Assembly (NCBI GenBank): GCA_949130495.1
Contig: OX422221.1
Location: forward strand, 27,382,917-27,446,916
Direction of reading: 5' to 3'
DNA from: Sambucus nigra
Taxonomy: Eukaryota; Streptophyta; Magnoliopsida; Dipsacales; Adoxaceae
DNA length: 64,000 nt
Positions 22,042 through 33,793 of the stretch are shown here, one piece after another. The position numbers and the translations under genes are program-made. A model generated the notes under the pieces. That model saw nothing but the letters and a program-made list of their open reading frames with translations. It was not told where the DNA came from and made no database searches. The first letter of the stretch is position 1, and each line of letters starts with the position of its first letter.

Positions 22042-23635
22042 TGTAATATCCCATATTTTTATGACTTTTAAATTTGGGGGTTTATGAAATTTAATTTGAG
22101 ATATTAATTTAATATTAATCCGGAAATTATTTTAAAAATTTACTAGTGTGATAAGAGTTAGTAATTATTGGGATTTTATTGAATATTACTTAATGGATAA
22201 AGTAATATGTATAATCGAATTTATAAAAATTATCACAAGTATATAATTTGATAATTGTGGAAATTAAATCGGGATGCGCCTGTGTCATGTCGGGATTAAA
22301 TTAATATTATTAAAAATGAATAAATTATGAGTCGCCCGTATGGTCATTTCGAGTGCGCCAATGGGTTTAGTTTGGGTCTCGGGGTGTTTTTAGGCGTAAT
22401 TAACATCCTGGGAGGGAATTTTGGACATTTCGTATTTTTGGGCAATTAAACCCACGAATTTTCCAAGGTTATATCAGCTTCTAGGAGTTGTCATCTAGGG
22501 TTAACAGAAGCAAAACCAAAGAACGTCCATTGGAGAACAAGTGGGAAAGATTTTTAAGGAGTTCAAAGCCAAAAACTCCACCGTTTACACCACCACCACT
22601 GCCAAATCGTAGATCGCGCAACGGGGAACACAACCACACCACATTCTTCCACAAATAAAAAACTAAATTTCTAAGAAAGTATCTATCTTACTTTATCTTT
22701 AGTTAATGTCTCAATTATGTTAGTCTAGGGTTGTTTAAAACTTGTTTTATGAAAGAAAGTGTAGTTTGCAGACTAAAATTCATATGTCGTAGAAGAAGTA
22801 ATCATATTCTGGTCATTAAATTCGTATGTATAGGACACACCACGAAATTTCATGAATTTAGAAGTAGAAAATCTAGAAAAGAATTGGAAGAATTGAAATT
22901 TAAAGAAAAGATTAGGGTTCTTGAAGTCTGTGTAGATTTTACCCCTTTAAATTGTTATACTCGATGATAACTCACATATTTTACGTAGAAAATCATTTAT
23001 TTGGGTATATAGTGGTTGTAGTATCATTTGTTGGGAGTTTGAAAATCATATATGGCGATTTGGTTGAGGTTGGAGATAGATTTTCGTAACTGGGTTAATG
23101 CAGTTTTCTCCATAACTGCTTGATCGATCGATCGACCCAAGAACATCGATCGATCAATTATCGATCGATTGACCCCCTTCCATCGATCGATCGACCCCTA
23201 CTGGAAAACTGCATTTTCCTCTTATTATGGTTTATTCCGATTAAAATGCGTAGTGACCCTTGGGTATTATTAATAGAACATTTTGGGATATAACTAGGAC
23301 CAGTAGGGTTTTAGTAAACCCCAATATGTGAGAATTTAATGTAAGATGAAATTGAGGGTTAACGGGGAGTGATTAACACATATGTAATTATGCGAATGTT
23401 TAAATAAAATATTTGGACTCGTTAGGAAGTGAAACTGGAAAGTAAGTGAGAGTACCTACTGAAATTGTACTTAGGTAGATAGAATACTTCGAGAGATATG
23501 AAGTAAGTATGGAATAACCTATAAATGGAAATAAAAGAGAGGAGCCTATTATACGGGTATAAACAAGTAGAATGTATTAAGAACAGATAATTATAATTAT
23601 GGGTCGTGGGTGCACCTAATTGAGAAATGTGAATA

Positions 23636-23676
<41 letters not shown>

Positions 23677-25044
23677 CTATGTGATTGTGCATATATTATA
23701 TATATATGTGTAAAAAAAAATCATACCCGAGCTACTTGCTACCATGGAGGTTTTTCGCACCGGGACAGTCTTATCTCGATTGGACCTTTACGGGGATAAC
23801 GATTTGTACCCTAGAACATAGGATTCGTTGGTACATGCTATCTGATTGATAGTCAGACGGTCCTAAGAGATATGAGGATATGTGCTGGTCTCTTAGTGAC
23901 TTGGAACTATGCTTCGCCTTCATTTGTTTATGTTTTGTATTAATACAGTTCGAGAGTGATTCCAAACTAGTATTTCCCTTAGTACGAGTGATACGGGGAC
24001 TTGATAGCAGAGTATGCCAGCACCATAAAGCTTATGTGGGGTGCCGATAGTATATATATATGTTATATATATGAGTGGATAATATAGATATGTATACTTA
24101 ACTATGGGAACGTTCTACTGTGCATAAATGTAGTTAAGTAATGAATGAATACTCTGATTTTATTATTAAGTGTTTGAGAATTTTGTGAGAACACTGGAAT
24201 ATTTTAAAATGAAATGAGATAGATGTGAGAACTTTTAGAAATTAATTATCCTATCCATAGTAATTGTCGGCATGAAACCTTATGAAAAAGTTAAGTTAAA
24301 ATAAACTTTTGGGGTTAATTGTGCGGTAGGCGTGCACACTAGCTAAGAGGTGAGAATTTCTCAAGAGAGTGTCGCATACTAACATGGTTGTTACATTAGC
24401 CGGTAAGCATTTTAAATACTTGCTTAACTAAATTTAAACAGTTTTACAATCGGGCTCTGACCTGTTTCCTCTTATCTCTTCTCTCTTATATATATGTATA
24501 TATCACAGGTGCCCAGCCACAGGGGCATCATGCTTAGGTTCTTTGGACTGGACGTGCTGCAGCTTATGTGGGAATTGTAGGCCATTTGCTTAGACGACCT
24601 CGTTGTTGATTCCACTCTTATTTCAGTTCTAATTAGTTGGGCATGTATCGTCCGCTTCCTTATTCTGTTGGATTTGTCAGAGATTATGTTCATTTATCTT
24701 TAGTATTTTTACTCTTTGGGATTTGATTACTGTCGGGATGGTTTTCCTTTATAGTTTTGAAGTCAGTGTTGGTTTACCTCAATGGTTAAATTCATGGGTG
24801 TGTATTTCCAGTCTTAATAATTGTGTGATTCTTAAACTGTTACTTATTAAATGTTTTCATAATTGGATTTAGTAAAATGGAAATAATATTTTAAATGGTT
24901 TTGACACTTAGCTTAATTATTTAGGGTGTTTAAATTGAAAAGCTTATTTTACGACAGTGATGCTAAGAATGAACCAACCATTCACCTTGATTATAATTTA
25001 ATAAAGGACTGATCACTCAGTATGTAATTAGACGGTGTGTTACA
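22042..25044 (+). repeat. Gypsy 3' LTR (3003 bp)
   Basis: The LTR starts TGTAATATCCC and ends GTGTGTTACA. It matches 14245-17238 along its length, including the GATC palindrome zone (23124-23200) and the AT microsatellite (23638-23674). It has an extra short AT-rich palindromic insert near 24052-24080. Confidence 0.9.
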
Positions 25045-26068
25045 TAGTAGACCCACTTGAGAGTTCAATATATTGGGGGTTTGTTTGATGTTAGTGTATT
25101 TTCTTGTTTGATGTGTGTTAAATACCTATTCAACTTTATATCTCCTTAAGAACCATATAGCTCACATGGAATATTTTTTTGGTTCTTTATTTGTTTTCTT
25201 AGATCTTTATTATATTTGTTTTTGATATTTTTTTTTATCCAAGAATATCATTTCAAATAAATTTGAAACACAAGACTTATTCTTGTGGTTTATATTCAGA
25301 TTTGAGAAATATTTTTTTTGTTTCAAAAATTAATTTCACAAATTGGTGAAATAAATTTGGACATAAATAATTTTGAAACAAAACTTGATTTGAATTTTTT
25401 TATTCTGAATTTGAAAATTTTGAAGTCTTGTATTCAAAGCATATTTGAGATGATTTTCATTGCATATAGAAGTTGCTTTCAATTCATAGGATATTGCTTG
25501 TATTATTGATTGAGAGGGTGAGAAGCATTGTTGCATTTAGTATTAATTCACAAACACTATCACTATTACACGAACACTTAGGAGTTGTGGTTCTTGGTGA
25601 GATATTTTATTTGTGAGGCTGTTGGAATCCGGAATTCAAGGATAAAATAAGAAGCTACATGGACACGAACAAATCAAGAGAGAATGCCTTTAAGAGTAGA
25701 GTAACTCGGGTTGGTATGTTTTTTGATCTTGTATTTTGGTTCGTAGTTGCATGCTTTAGTGTTGTAACTTGGTTGTGATTCTAGTGGATTTTATTTTGCT
25801 CCGTAGAGGGGGCCGTGGATGTTTCCCTTATTTTAGGGTTTTACCACATTAAAAATCACGTGTCTTTTTTTCTTGAATCTTCTTAATTACTTTGGTGAAC
25901 AACATCGTACTCGAGACTTAAATTGAACGTTTTAGTTTTAAAAACTTACGATAATCAAACTAATGAATCTAGAGATCATATTCATAAAATCATTTTAGCA
26001 CATCTAGTGTTCATTTTGAAAATAGTTTTGTTCAACGAGTTTATTTCAGAGTTTACTCAAATTATAAC

Positions 26069-27524
26069 TGATTAAGCACATATTCTTCGTATTTATCCCC
26101 TTAATTTCGGTATTTTTATGATCCCGTGCAGTGTAATTAGCTTGGATTTGTCTTTTATTTATGCTAATAACCTTTTTTGGCAAGTATTTCGTGTTTTGTG
26201 TATTTCTCATGTGTTTTACAGGTATTTCATGTAAGTTAGTGCGAAGGAGAACTCAAAACAGTGAAAGAAACCAAGAAATGGAGAGTTCAAGCGCATTTTC
26301 GTAATTTTTCATCCTTAGTCCAGAGGTGGGGCCATCTAGAAAGTTGAAGAGCTCTAAATTACAAGAATACTGGAAAAAACGGCACCTCAATCCGAGCTAT
26401 GGTGAAGACGTTACGATGTTTTGAAGTTGCGCGATAATGAAGAGACACGGACCGGTCTGGATGTGCGAATTTCTGTCATTAATTATGCAGATTTTATGGT
26501 GATTGGTTGGAAAAAACTTGTGCCACAAGCGAAATTTGATGTCAAATTCGTGCAACTTGGTGCTATAAAAGACCAAGCCCTACCTCGTTTCAAGGGGAGT
26601 CAAATTCTAGAGAGAAGACTCTAAATTAGAGAGAGAAATTCATTTTTTAGAAATCCTTTTTAGTTTTTCATACTCTTAGAAAAGCCCTAGTTTGTATGTT
26701 TGAAGATTCAAGTTCATCTAGTGCAGATTTCAAGTATCAATTCTTCAATTCAATTCAAGTATCAAATTCCATTCTCTTATTTAATCTCAATTTTTATTTT
26801 CAATTTAATCATCTTTTCTTGTTTTGTAATTTTTGTTTTTACCATGTTTCTTAGATCTACAATTATATGCATTGTTATGAAATTATTTTCCCATAAAAAT
26901 CATGAGTAGCTAAATTCCCAAGGGTTGGGGTACATGAACTCAATCCAAGGCAAATTATTTATGTAGAAAATAGAGGTTAAATTAAAATATTGATTGAATC
27001 GTGAAAGAAACTCATACAAACATTGTCAATCTTTTAATCTCTCTTGCCCTAGGTACTTGAGATGTTTAAGAACGCTTTACGAGTATAATTTATCATTCAC
27101 CTCTTTATATCTATCTTTGATTTCATATGATGCGGGCTAGATCCCTCATATATGTAATGCTTAGAATTTATAAAGACCGGATCTAGTCAATAATTTTACT
27201 TTACAATCCTAGTATTCTATATGGTAATTTGTTAAGGTTTGAGGGATTGTACTCCTCCCTATTTTCTCATTCATCTTAATTAATTTAATTTCATTATTTA
27301 CCTAGTTTTTCCCTTTCCAACCATCATCATCTTTTTCACTTTTTCTTTAGAAGTAATAAATCAGTTAAATTCTATCAAACATTCCCCGTGGATTCGATAC
27401 CCAGACTCGCCACTATACTCCTTAAGAGTGTAGTTATAAGTTTAGTTTTTTTTTTGTATTGAGATTGGAAGTCGATAACAACGACTAGCGTATTACACGG
27501 ACGCTCGGTTTTTACACTCGATCA
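26069..27524 (+). mobile_element. Solo LTR with perfect target duplication ATAAC
   Basis: This 1456-bp insert starts TGATTAAGCAC and ends ACTCGATCA, flanked by ATAAC at 26064-26068 and 27525-27529. The E3 3' LTR runs through the same point uninterrupted (near 33480), which proves the insertion. It is the inverse of the E4 LTR (54212-55786). The starts match (TGATTAAGCACATATTCTTC versus TGACCAAGCGTAAATTCTTC read on the minus strand), and blocks around 27000-27250 match 54500-54750. No second LTR or internal part is present, so LTR-LTR recombination probably removed them. It carries no convincing gene. Confidence 0.9.
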
Positions 27525-27565
27525 ATAACTTTTTGTTATTAACCTTGTAAACAAGTTTTTTCAAG

Positions 27566-27577
27566 TGGTATCAGAGT
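27566..27577 (+). other. E3 primer-binding site (tRNA-Met type)
   Basis: TGGTATCAGAGT lies two bases after the E3 5' LTR end (27563). Confidence 0.88.
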
Positions 27578-27641
27578 GGGTTTATCAAAAGATTTTTTGA
27601 CCCTGAAACTCCAGAAATTATTTCAAAATCTATTTCTGAAT

Positions 27642-28718
27642 ATGGATGAAAGATTTGAGAACTTAGGTAGCCTTTCCCGACCACCATTCTTTAATGGAAA
27701 TAATTTTCTTATTGGAAAGTGCGAATGGTTGCTTTTATTAAAGGAAATCTTGGTGATGATGTTTGGCATATGATTGAAAATGGTTATGAACATCCAACTA
27801 AGTCTTTGTCTGATATTGATCCCACAATGGTTAACAAACTTCTTAGAGAATTTAAAACGATAGAGAAAAAGAAGTTTCTAGACAATAATAAGCGTAAGAG
27901 TTCTATCTTTATGTCCATTAACGAGCATGAGTTTAAAAGAATATCTATTTGCTCTACTTCTAAGGAGGATTGGGACACTCTAGTCACCGCACATAAGGGT
28001 GATGAACGAGTTAAGGGCGATAAAATAAAAATGCTTGTCCAATAGTACAATACAGTGATTATAAATGACAATGAATCCTTTGATGATTTCTACATTAGGT
28101 TAACCAAAATTTTTACCAAAAGTAGAAAAAAAGGTCATTCAAAAGATTCTAATGTCATTACCTGCTAAGTTTGACAATAAGAGATATGCCATAGAAGAAA
28201 TGAATGACCCAAACCTGACTCCTGAATTGCTAAGTAGCAAATTAAGAACTGTTGAGATGGAGTTAGAGTTGAAAAAATAATTGACTGCCCGAAACAAGAG
28301 ACTCACTGGACCTAATGTTGTGTTTTCATCACAATTGACTTTACCTAAAGTCAGTACCTTAGACTTTGACCTTGACTTGAATGATTACTGTGATTTGGAT
28401 CACCTTGACAATCAAATAGATCTTATGAGCAATCATTTTAAAATGATTATCAAATTTAGAAATGCTTTAGCCTATGAACAAGACAAACAAAATTATCAAG
28501 GTAATAAAAAACATAAACCTTATGAAATACGTGACAACAAAAGGACCTATGACAATAGTAGACCTAAGATAGACATGAAAGATGTCAAATGTTATGGATG
28601 TGGCAAAATGGGACATGTTTATAATAAATGCCCAAATAAGACTACCAATCATACTAGGGCTAGTTTGTGTAAGACGGGGACGACTCTAGTGACTCTGATG
28701 AAGATGAAATTGAGTTAA
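27642..28718 (+). pseudogene. E3 gag (copia-type) with zinc knuckle
   Basis: The ATG at 27642 opens MDERFENLGSLSRPPFFNGNNF. A one-base frameshift near 27706 interrupts the usual YWK-RM motif, after which GNLGDDVWHMIENGY and ICSTSKEDWDTL continue to a stop at 28043 (Gln expected). Another frame change follows in FDDFYIRLTKI, and a fourth segment (28281-28718) has the acidic LDFDLDLNDYCDLD run and a CX2CX4HX4C knuckle (CYGCGKMGHVYNKC, near 28589-28631). Gag would form the particle. At least three lesions separate its parts. The domain type is the same as in E1 and E2, but the sequence is clearly a different family. Confidence 0.85.
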
Positions 28719-28738
28719 CCCATAATTAAGAGTCCTGT

Positions 28739-29330
28739 ATGTCATTCTATGCTAGGATCATATACCATAACGATGATGAATGTGTGTCTACTCATGATTC
28801 TATTATTCCTATTATTACATCTGCTGTTAAAAATGTTATGACTATTGATGATGAAGACAACACCGTTAGTGATAGCTTAAGGGTGTGTCAAACTGAAAAA
28901 ATTGTCATTAAACTTGAAGTGTGTGTGAGTTACACATATGAAATGATCATTCTAGGAGACACTTCACATGATGCACTTAGTGACTCCGATGATGATTTTC
29001 CAGATCTTTAAGAGCTATACACAAAAATGCGTAAGAAAAGTTCCCGTCTTGATAAAACGGTTAAGCTACTTAATGAGCATATTGATTTACTTAACCAGAC
29101 TATTAGGAAGAACGCTGAAGAATTTACAGCACAATGTGTAGCCCATGAGACTGAAATTGAAGAATTTTCCACAAAAATAGAAGATCTTTCTGAGAAAAAT
29201 AATATTTTGGAACATAAATACAAGTCTACTTTGGTTGAACTGAAGAATCTAAGTAAAAAGTTTCAAACATGTTTAAAAAATGCTTACACTTTGAAACTCA
29301 ATCTAAGTCCTAAGAAGAAATTATTATAGG
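28739..29330 (+). pseudogene. E3 spacer between gag knuckle and protease: acidic and coiled-coil segments
   Basis: Two open stretches lie here. The first, 28739-29008, is acidic (TIDDEDNTVSDSLRV, ALSDSDDDFPDL). The second, 29027-29326, has a heptad-like Leu/Ile pattern rich in Lys, Glu and Asn (LDKTVKLLNEHIDLLNQTI, KIEDLSEKNNILEHKY), as expected of a coiled coil. The arrangement parallels the E2 gag, where an acidic and coiled-coil region follows the knuckle. It is best read as the C-terminal part of a long gag, with stops near 29008 and 29327. Its function is unknown beyond likely self-association. Confidence 0.6.
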
Positions 29331-29934
29331 AAGCAAGTTTGATTCTGAAGACAAATCTGGTTTTGGATTTGGAGAAAAAGTTTATACTAGCAAAAATGTT
29401 TCTCCTGAAAATGTTGTTTTTATAATACAAGGCCAAAATCTTGAAAACACTTAGAAAGAAAATTGGTTTAAAGATGTCTCTAAGGCAAAACAAAGTGACT
29501 ATACTCAACAGCCCAAATTTAATGGTCCAGCTAAGTACGTATGTCCACCTGTTAGAAATCATTATCAGAAACCCAAAGCCAATAACACTTGGACGACCAT
29601 TCCTATTAGGGATAAACTAATTTTCAAAGACTTTAGTAATAAAGTTAAGTCCTCCACACATTAGTATTATTCATACTGTGATGTCTACGACCACTCCATT
29701 GCTGAATATTTTCAAAAAAGAGTGTATACCCCTACGTATTCAAACTTTAACTATTCTAGAAAGAGTAGGAATACTTACGTTCTCCCAAGATAGACCACTC
29801 ACAACTCTAACTATAAAAATAAAGGAGTACCTAAAACTAAGAAGAAATCATTTAGAAATACCCAACAAAACTTTTCCAAATCAAAGGCCAATCAAACTCT
29901 TAAAACTAGGCCTATTTGGATTAAAAAATATGAC

Positions 29935-31020
29935 TTGTTACCTCAGCTCAAGTGCAACATTGTCATATCTTCTATTAAGGCACCAAGCACTTTGTCTAGA
30001 TGGTATCTTGACTCCGGATGTTCTACACATATGACCGAAGATGAAACTAAATTACCAAACAAAACAAACTTCCTTGGAGGTAGTGTTGTGTTTGGTGATG
30101 GAGTTTCATCCAAGATCATAGGTATGGGAACATTGTGTGAGGAAGGTCTCCCCAAGATAAATGATGTCCTCCTAGTTAAAGGTCTCAAGGCTAACTTGCT
30201 TAGTATATCTCAATTTTATGATTCCAATTATACTATTGCCTTTTCTAAAACTGATGCAAAATTTTTAATGAGAAGGGAAATTGTATTTTAATAGGAAACA
30301 GAAATAAGGATAACTGCTACACAGTCCTTCCTAATTCTGAATCTTGTAATAGATTTGAACATACAAATTTTGATAATCTTCCTAAGAAAATTTACCAAGA
30401 AATTGTAAAGGATTGCCTAAAATCAAAAATTCTTTTTATCCTATCTATGGTCCTTGTCAGAAAGGGAAAATAGGTAAACCCTTTCATAAGAAATTTAAAA
30501 ATGTTTTAACTTCAAAACCTTTGGAATTACTCCACATGGAATTTATGAGTCCCTTTAGAGCTGTCAGCTTCTGTGGTAACAGTTACGTACTTCTTATTGT
30601 GGATGATTACACATGATATACTTGGGTCGCATTAATAAAAAATGAATCCCATACCTTCGATGAGTTCTTAAAAATACCTTTAAAAATAGAGAACGAGAAG
30701 GATACCCAAGTATGTCGCATCAAAAGTGACAGAGGTGGAGAATTCAAAGATTCGTGTGTTGAAAAATATTGTATAGGCAATGGCTATAAACATGAATTTA
30801 ATGCGCCTAAGACAACTCAACAGAATGACATTACTGAAAGGAAAGATAGTACCTTACAATAGATGACTAGGGTTATGCTACATGCAAAAATTACACCTAA
30901 GTATTTTTGGAGCAAAGCTGTTTAAACGGCTTGTCGTATCTTTAATCAGGTACACCTTAGGAAGAATTTCAAATGTGTTGATAATATTCGATATGAGTAT
31001 CTTCGTAATGCCATTGGTAT
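29935..31020 (+). pseudogene. E3 protease and integrase remnant, RT and RNase H absent
   Basis: The copia protease is clear: WYLDSGCSTHMT (active-site Asp-Ser-Gly near 30009), VVFGDGVSSKIIGMG and VLLVKGLKANLLSISQF. After a stop near 30292 come a remnant of the pre-integrase region and the integrase core. ELLHMEFMSPFR has Glu where the first catalytic Asp is expected. YVLLIVDDYT is kept. IKSDRGGEF holds the second Asp. QQNDITERKD holds the Glu. Stops lie near 30616, 30858 and 30922. The match ends near 31020 in a YEYLRNAI-like run, and nothing after it resembles RT or RNase H. The sequence then goes straight to a 3' untranslated region. Confidence 0.88.
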
Positions 31021-31559
31021 GATAGTTCTTACTTATTTCAACACTTCATTCATATCCTCGGTAGTTGCATGCTAATAATTGGTTTATGAGGATTTAGGGC
31101 ATGGTTGTTTCTCAAATCACAAAAGACGCCTCCTAATATCTGTTTAATGTAGGAGATCCTTGTATCTGCCCTTGCATATGTTATTATTTGTGTTGTCACA
31201 TTTTATCATATTCTCCTGATTTATATTTTTTTACCCCGTTGTATATTTGAGCAAAATTGGGGGAGAAGAACTTGAGTACCCATGCTTCGATTTATATCTT
31301 TTGGTACTAACTCAACTAATATGCCATTGAGTGTTTATCTTTTTCAAGCATTTTTCAGACCCGGTCGTATAGCCTGTCCTATTTATTAGGGTATTGGTCT
31401 GTATTGCAGTTGAGTAATGTATTTTCTTACCTTATTTTCAGTTCGAGGATGAGAATGGGTAGATAGAGATTTTTGTATAGGAAATCTAGGATTTTTATTT
31501 TTTACCCACGATTTCAGGATACTGAAAGGAATTTTTTCTCCAATATCAAAGGGGGAGAT
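31021..31559 (+). other. E3 3' untranslated region and polypurine tract
   Basis: This is 540 bp of non-coding sequence with a GGGGGAGAA tract near 31257 and a final AAAGGGGGAGAT (31548-31559) that abuts the 3' LTR. Confidence 0.8.
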
Positions 31560-31762
31560 TGAGAACACACTATATGGTTGATTTACTTGAGTCTGTGCCA
31601 TATAGGAGTTCCAACTAATTTGGATATTGAGACAAAATAGCTTTAGATTTTTTTTACGCGTTACTCTACCTCAAAAAAGGCATTCAAAGCTTCATAAAAA
31701 TATCCCAGTCCAAGTTCTCCAACGCGACACAAAATGGGAAGTTTTTTTTGGGAACCACATTA

Positions 31763-31763
<1 letters not shown>

Positions 31764-31800
<37 letters not shown>
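31764..31800. repeat. (AC)n microsatellite in E3 3' LTR
   Basis: About 18 AC units lie here. The matching place in the 5' LTR (about 13526-13540) has about seven. Confidence 0.95.
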
Positions 31801-31804
<4 letters not shown>

Positions 31805-32184
31805 CATACAAAGTTTTTATGTGGGCACAATCTTTTAGTGGTTTAGACCTCGTCAAATATTTTTAAAGAAACTAAATAGAAAACTTTGGGGTTTAAAATA
31901 AATTTTTTTGTGGACTTAATTTGAAATGTTCAAAACTCCTTGTTTTTTCAACTGTCTTGGTGGGTTTGGCATTTTTCTATTTTCAATTCTTTCCAAGTTG
32001 AGATAATTTAAATCTTGACCCTTCGTTTCATCAACGGTCAAAACCGTACCTAGCCTTAATCTGTGTCATCTTCGTTAAGCCAATCCGAAATCTTTTTCAA
32101 CTCTATTTCCAGCCATTCGATTTCCAGACTAGATCAGAGATCCCATTGTGGCCCTTGGGTTGAAACAAACTTTCGACTCCTGTG

Positions 32185-32193
32185 TATATATAG
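32185..32193 (+). promoter_or_regulatory. Candidate TATA box in E3 3' LTR
   Basis: TATATATAG lies in a block of about 95 bp that the 5' LTR lacks. The position, about 1 kb before the presumed transcript-end block, is long for a copia R region, so the call is tentative. Confidence 0.3.
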
Positions 32194-33513
32194 AATATCA
32201 TTAGGGCTTTCAAGATATGTTGGGTAAATAGTGATAGGGCGACGACGGTATAGTACTGCATCTCTATTTGAGAGAGAATCGAGAGCTGTAGTAAGAAGAG
32301 AGTGTCGATAAGGGAAGTCGCTGTCGAATTGCTCATTTGACACCGGAACGCGAGAGAGAGAGAGAGAGAGGTCTGAAACCCATTTTTCAAATATCTCTTG
32401 GTTTCTATTTAAAACCAAATACCCAAAAACCTTTTTATTGTGAAAATACAAATGATATACCCACTTGAGAGTTAAATATATTCGGGGTTTGTTTGATGTT
32501 GGGGTATTTGCTGGTTTGACGTGTGTTGAAGACCTCTTCAACTTTATATCTCCTTAAGAACTATATAGTTCACATAGAATATTTTTTTGGTTCTTTATTT
32601 GCTTTCTTGGATTTTTATTATATTTGTTGTTGATATTTTTTTTGATCCAAGAATATAGTTTCAAATAAATTTGAAACACAAGACGTATTGCTGTGGTTTA
32701 TATTTAGATTTGAGATATATTTTTTTTTGTTTCAAAAATTAATTTCACAAGTTGGTGAAATAAATTTGGACATAAATAATTTTGAAACAAAACTTGATTT
32801 GAAATATTTTACTCCGAATCTGAAATTTTTGAAGTCTTGTATTCAAAGCATATTTGAGATGATTTGCATTGCATATTGAAGTTGCTTGTAATTCATTGGA
32901 CATTGCTTGTATTATTGATTGAGAGGGTGAGAAGTATTGTTGCATTTAGTATTAATTCACAAACACTATCACTCTCACACGAATACTTAGGAGGTGTGGT
33001 TCTTGGTGAGATATTTTATTTGTGGGGCTGCTGGAATCCGGGATTCAAGGATAAAACAAGAAGCTGCGTGGAGAAGAACAAATCAAGATATAATTCCTTT
33101 AAGAGTGGAGTAACATGGATAGTTACATTTCCTGATCTTGTATTTTGGTTCTTAGTTGCATGCTTTATTGTTGTAACTTGGTTGTGATTCTAGTGGATTT
33201 TTTGTTTTGCTCCGTAGAGGAGGTGGTGGATATTTCCCTTATTTTAGGGTTTTACCACGTTAAAAATCACGTGTCTTATTTTCTTGAATCTTCTTAATTA
33301 CTTTGGTGAATAATATCGTACTCGAGACTTAAATTGAACGTTTTGGTTTTAAAAACTTAAGGTAATCAAACTAACGAATCTAGAGATGATATTCACAAAA
33401 TCGTTTTAACACATCTAATGTTCATTTTGAAATGAGTTTTGTTCCACGAGTTTATTTCGGAGTTTACTAAAATTATAACTTTTTCTTATTAACCTTGTAA
33501 ACAAGTTTTTTCA

Positions 33514-33793
33514 ATTAGTTCTTTAAAAATTATTATAGTTAGTAAATTAATAATCCCTTGAAAAATCATAAAACAATATAAAAAGCAAAAATAGAAAAAT
33601 CATAAAAAATAATAATATGCAAATGAATCTACACATGTCTTTACAACAATTTGTGTTTCATCCTTAGATTTGGATTAACTCCTTTACTTACCCTATTCAT
33701 ATTTTGAGTGTATTTATAGGTTCAAGGGAATTTTGATGGAAAAGGAGTTGCAACAACGACATACACATTAGAGATGCATTTTCTTTTTTATCA
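33514..33793 (+). repeat. D: decayed LTR fragment (right part)
   Basis: This continues 12652-13321 after E3 is removed, and matches 61407-61700 in inverse orientation to the end of the homology at TTTTTTATCA. The boundary corresponds to the LTR/primer-site junction at 61407. The sequence beyond 33793 is only weakly like a primer site (GATAACCATTTTTCCC), so an internal region cannot be claimed. Confidence 0.7.

Larger units (their letters stand above)
14245..25044 (+). mobile_element. Tekay/Del-like chromodomain Ty3/gypsy element, about 10.8 kb
   Basis: Two LTRs of about 3.0 kb (14245-17238 and 22042-25044), a tRNA-Met primer site at 17241, a polypurine tract before 22042, and gag, protease, RT, RNase H, integrase and a C-terminal chromodomain-like segment define a chromovirus. 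The very long LTRs, the RT sequence ([18 protein letters not shown]) and the chromodomain remnant suggest the Tekay/Del clade. It inserted in the 5' LTR of E3. The flanking five bases are CAATA (14240-14244) and TAGTA (25045-25049). They differ by two transitions, as an old target duplication might. The LTRs differ at very roughly one base in ten in the first 260 bp by eye, so this is not a recent insertion. Confidence 0.92.
13322..27563 (+). repeat. E3 5' LTR, split by a gypsy element and a solo LTR
   Basis: The LTR is made of 13322-14244, 25050-26068 and 27525/27530-27563. It ends AAGTTTTTTCA directly before the primer site. Compared with the 3' LTR it has an extra AT-rich block of about 130 bp (roughly 13604-13741). 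It also lacks about 95 bp (matching 32177-32270) that in the 3' copy holds a TATATATAG motif. The GGGTTTTACCAC-TTAAAAATCACGTG block near 25837-25862 is the likely transcript-end zone. Confidence 0.88.
13322..33513 (+). mobile_element. E3: Ty1/copia element with nested insertions, target duplication ATTAG
   Basis: The element starts TGAGAACACAC at 13322 and ends TTTTTTCA at 33513. ATTAG precedes it (13317-13321) and follows it (33514-33518). Without the inserted gypsy element and the solo LTR, its 5' LTR is about 1976 bp, close to the 1954-bp 3' LTR (31560-33513). That agreement confirms the nesting. The internal part (27564-31559) encodes gag, protease and part of the integrase, but no reverse transcriptase or RNase H can be found. 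E3 is therefore a defective element that needed help to move, or it lost these domains after insertion. Confidence 0.9.
31560..33513 (+). repeat. E3 3' LTR (1954 bp)
   Basis: The LTR starts TGAGAACACAC, ends TTTTTTCA and is followed by the ATTAG duplication. It contains an AC microsatellite (about 31764-31800), a TATATATAG motif (32185-32193) inside a block missing from the 5' LTR, and the GGGTTTTACCACGTTAAAA block near 33246. Confidence 0.92.
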
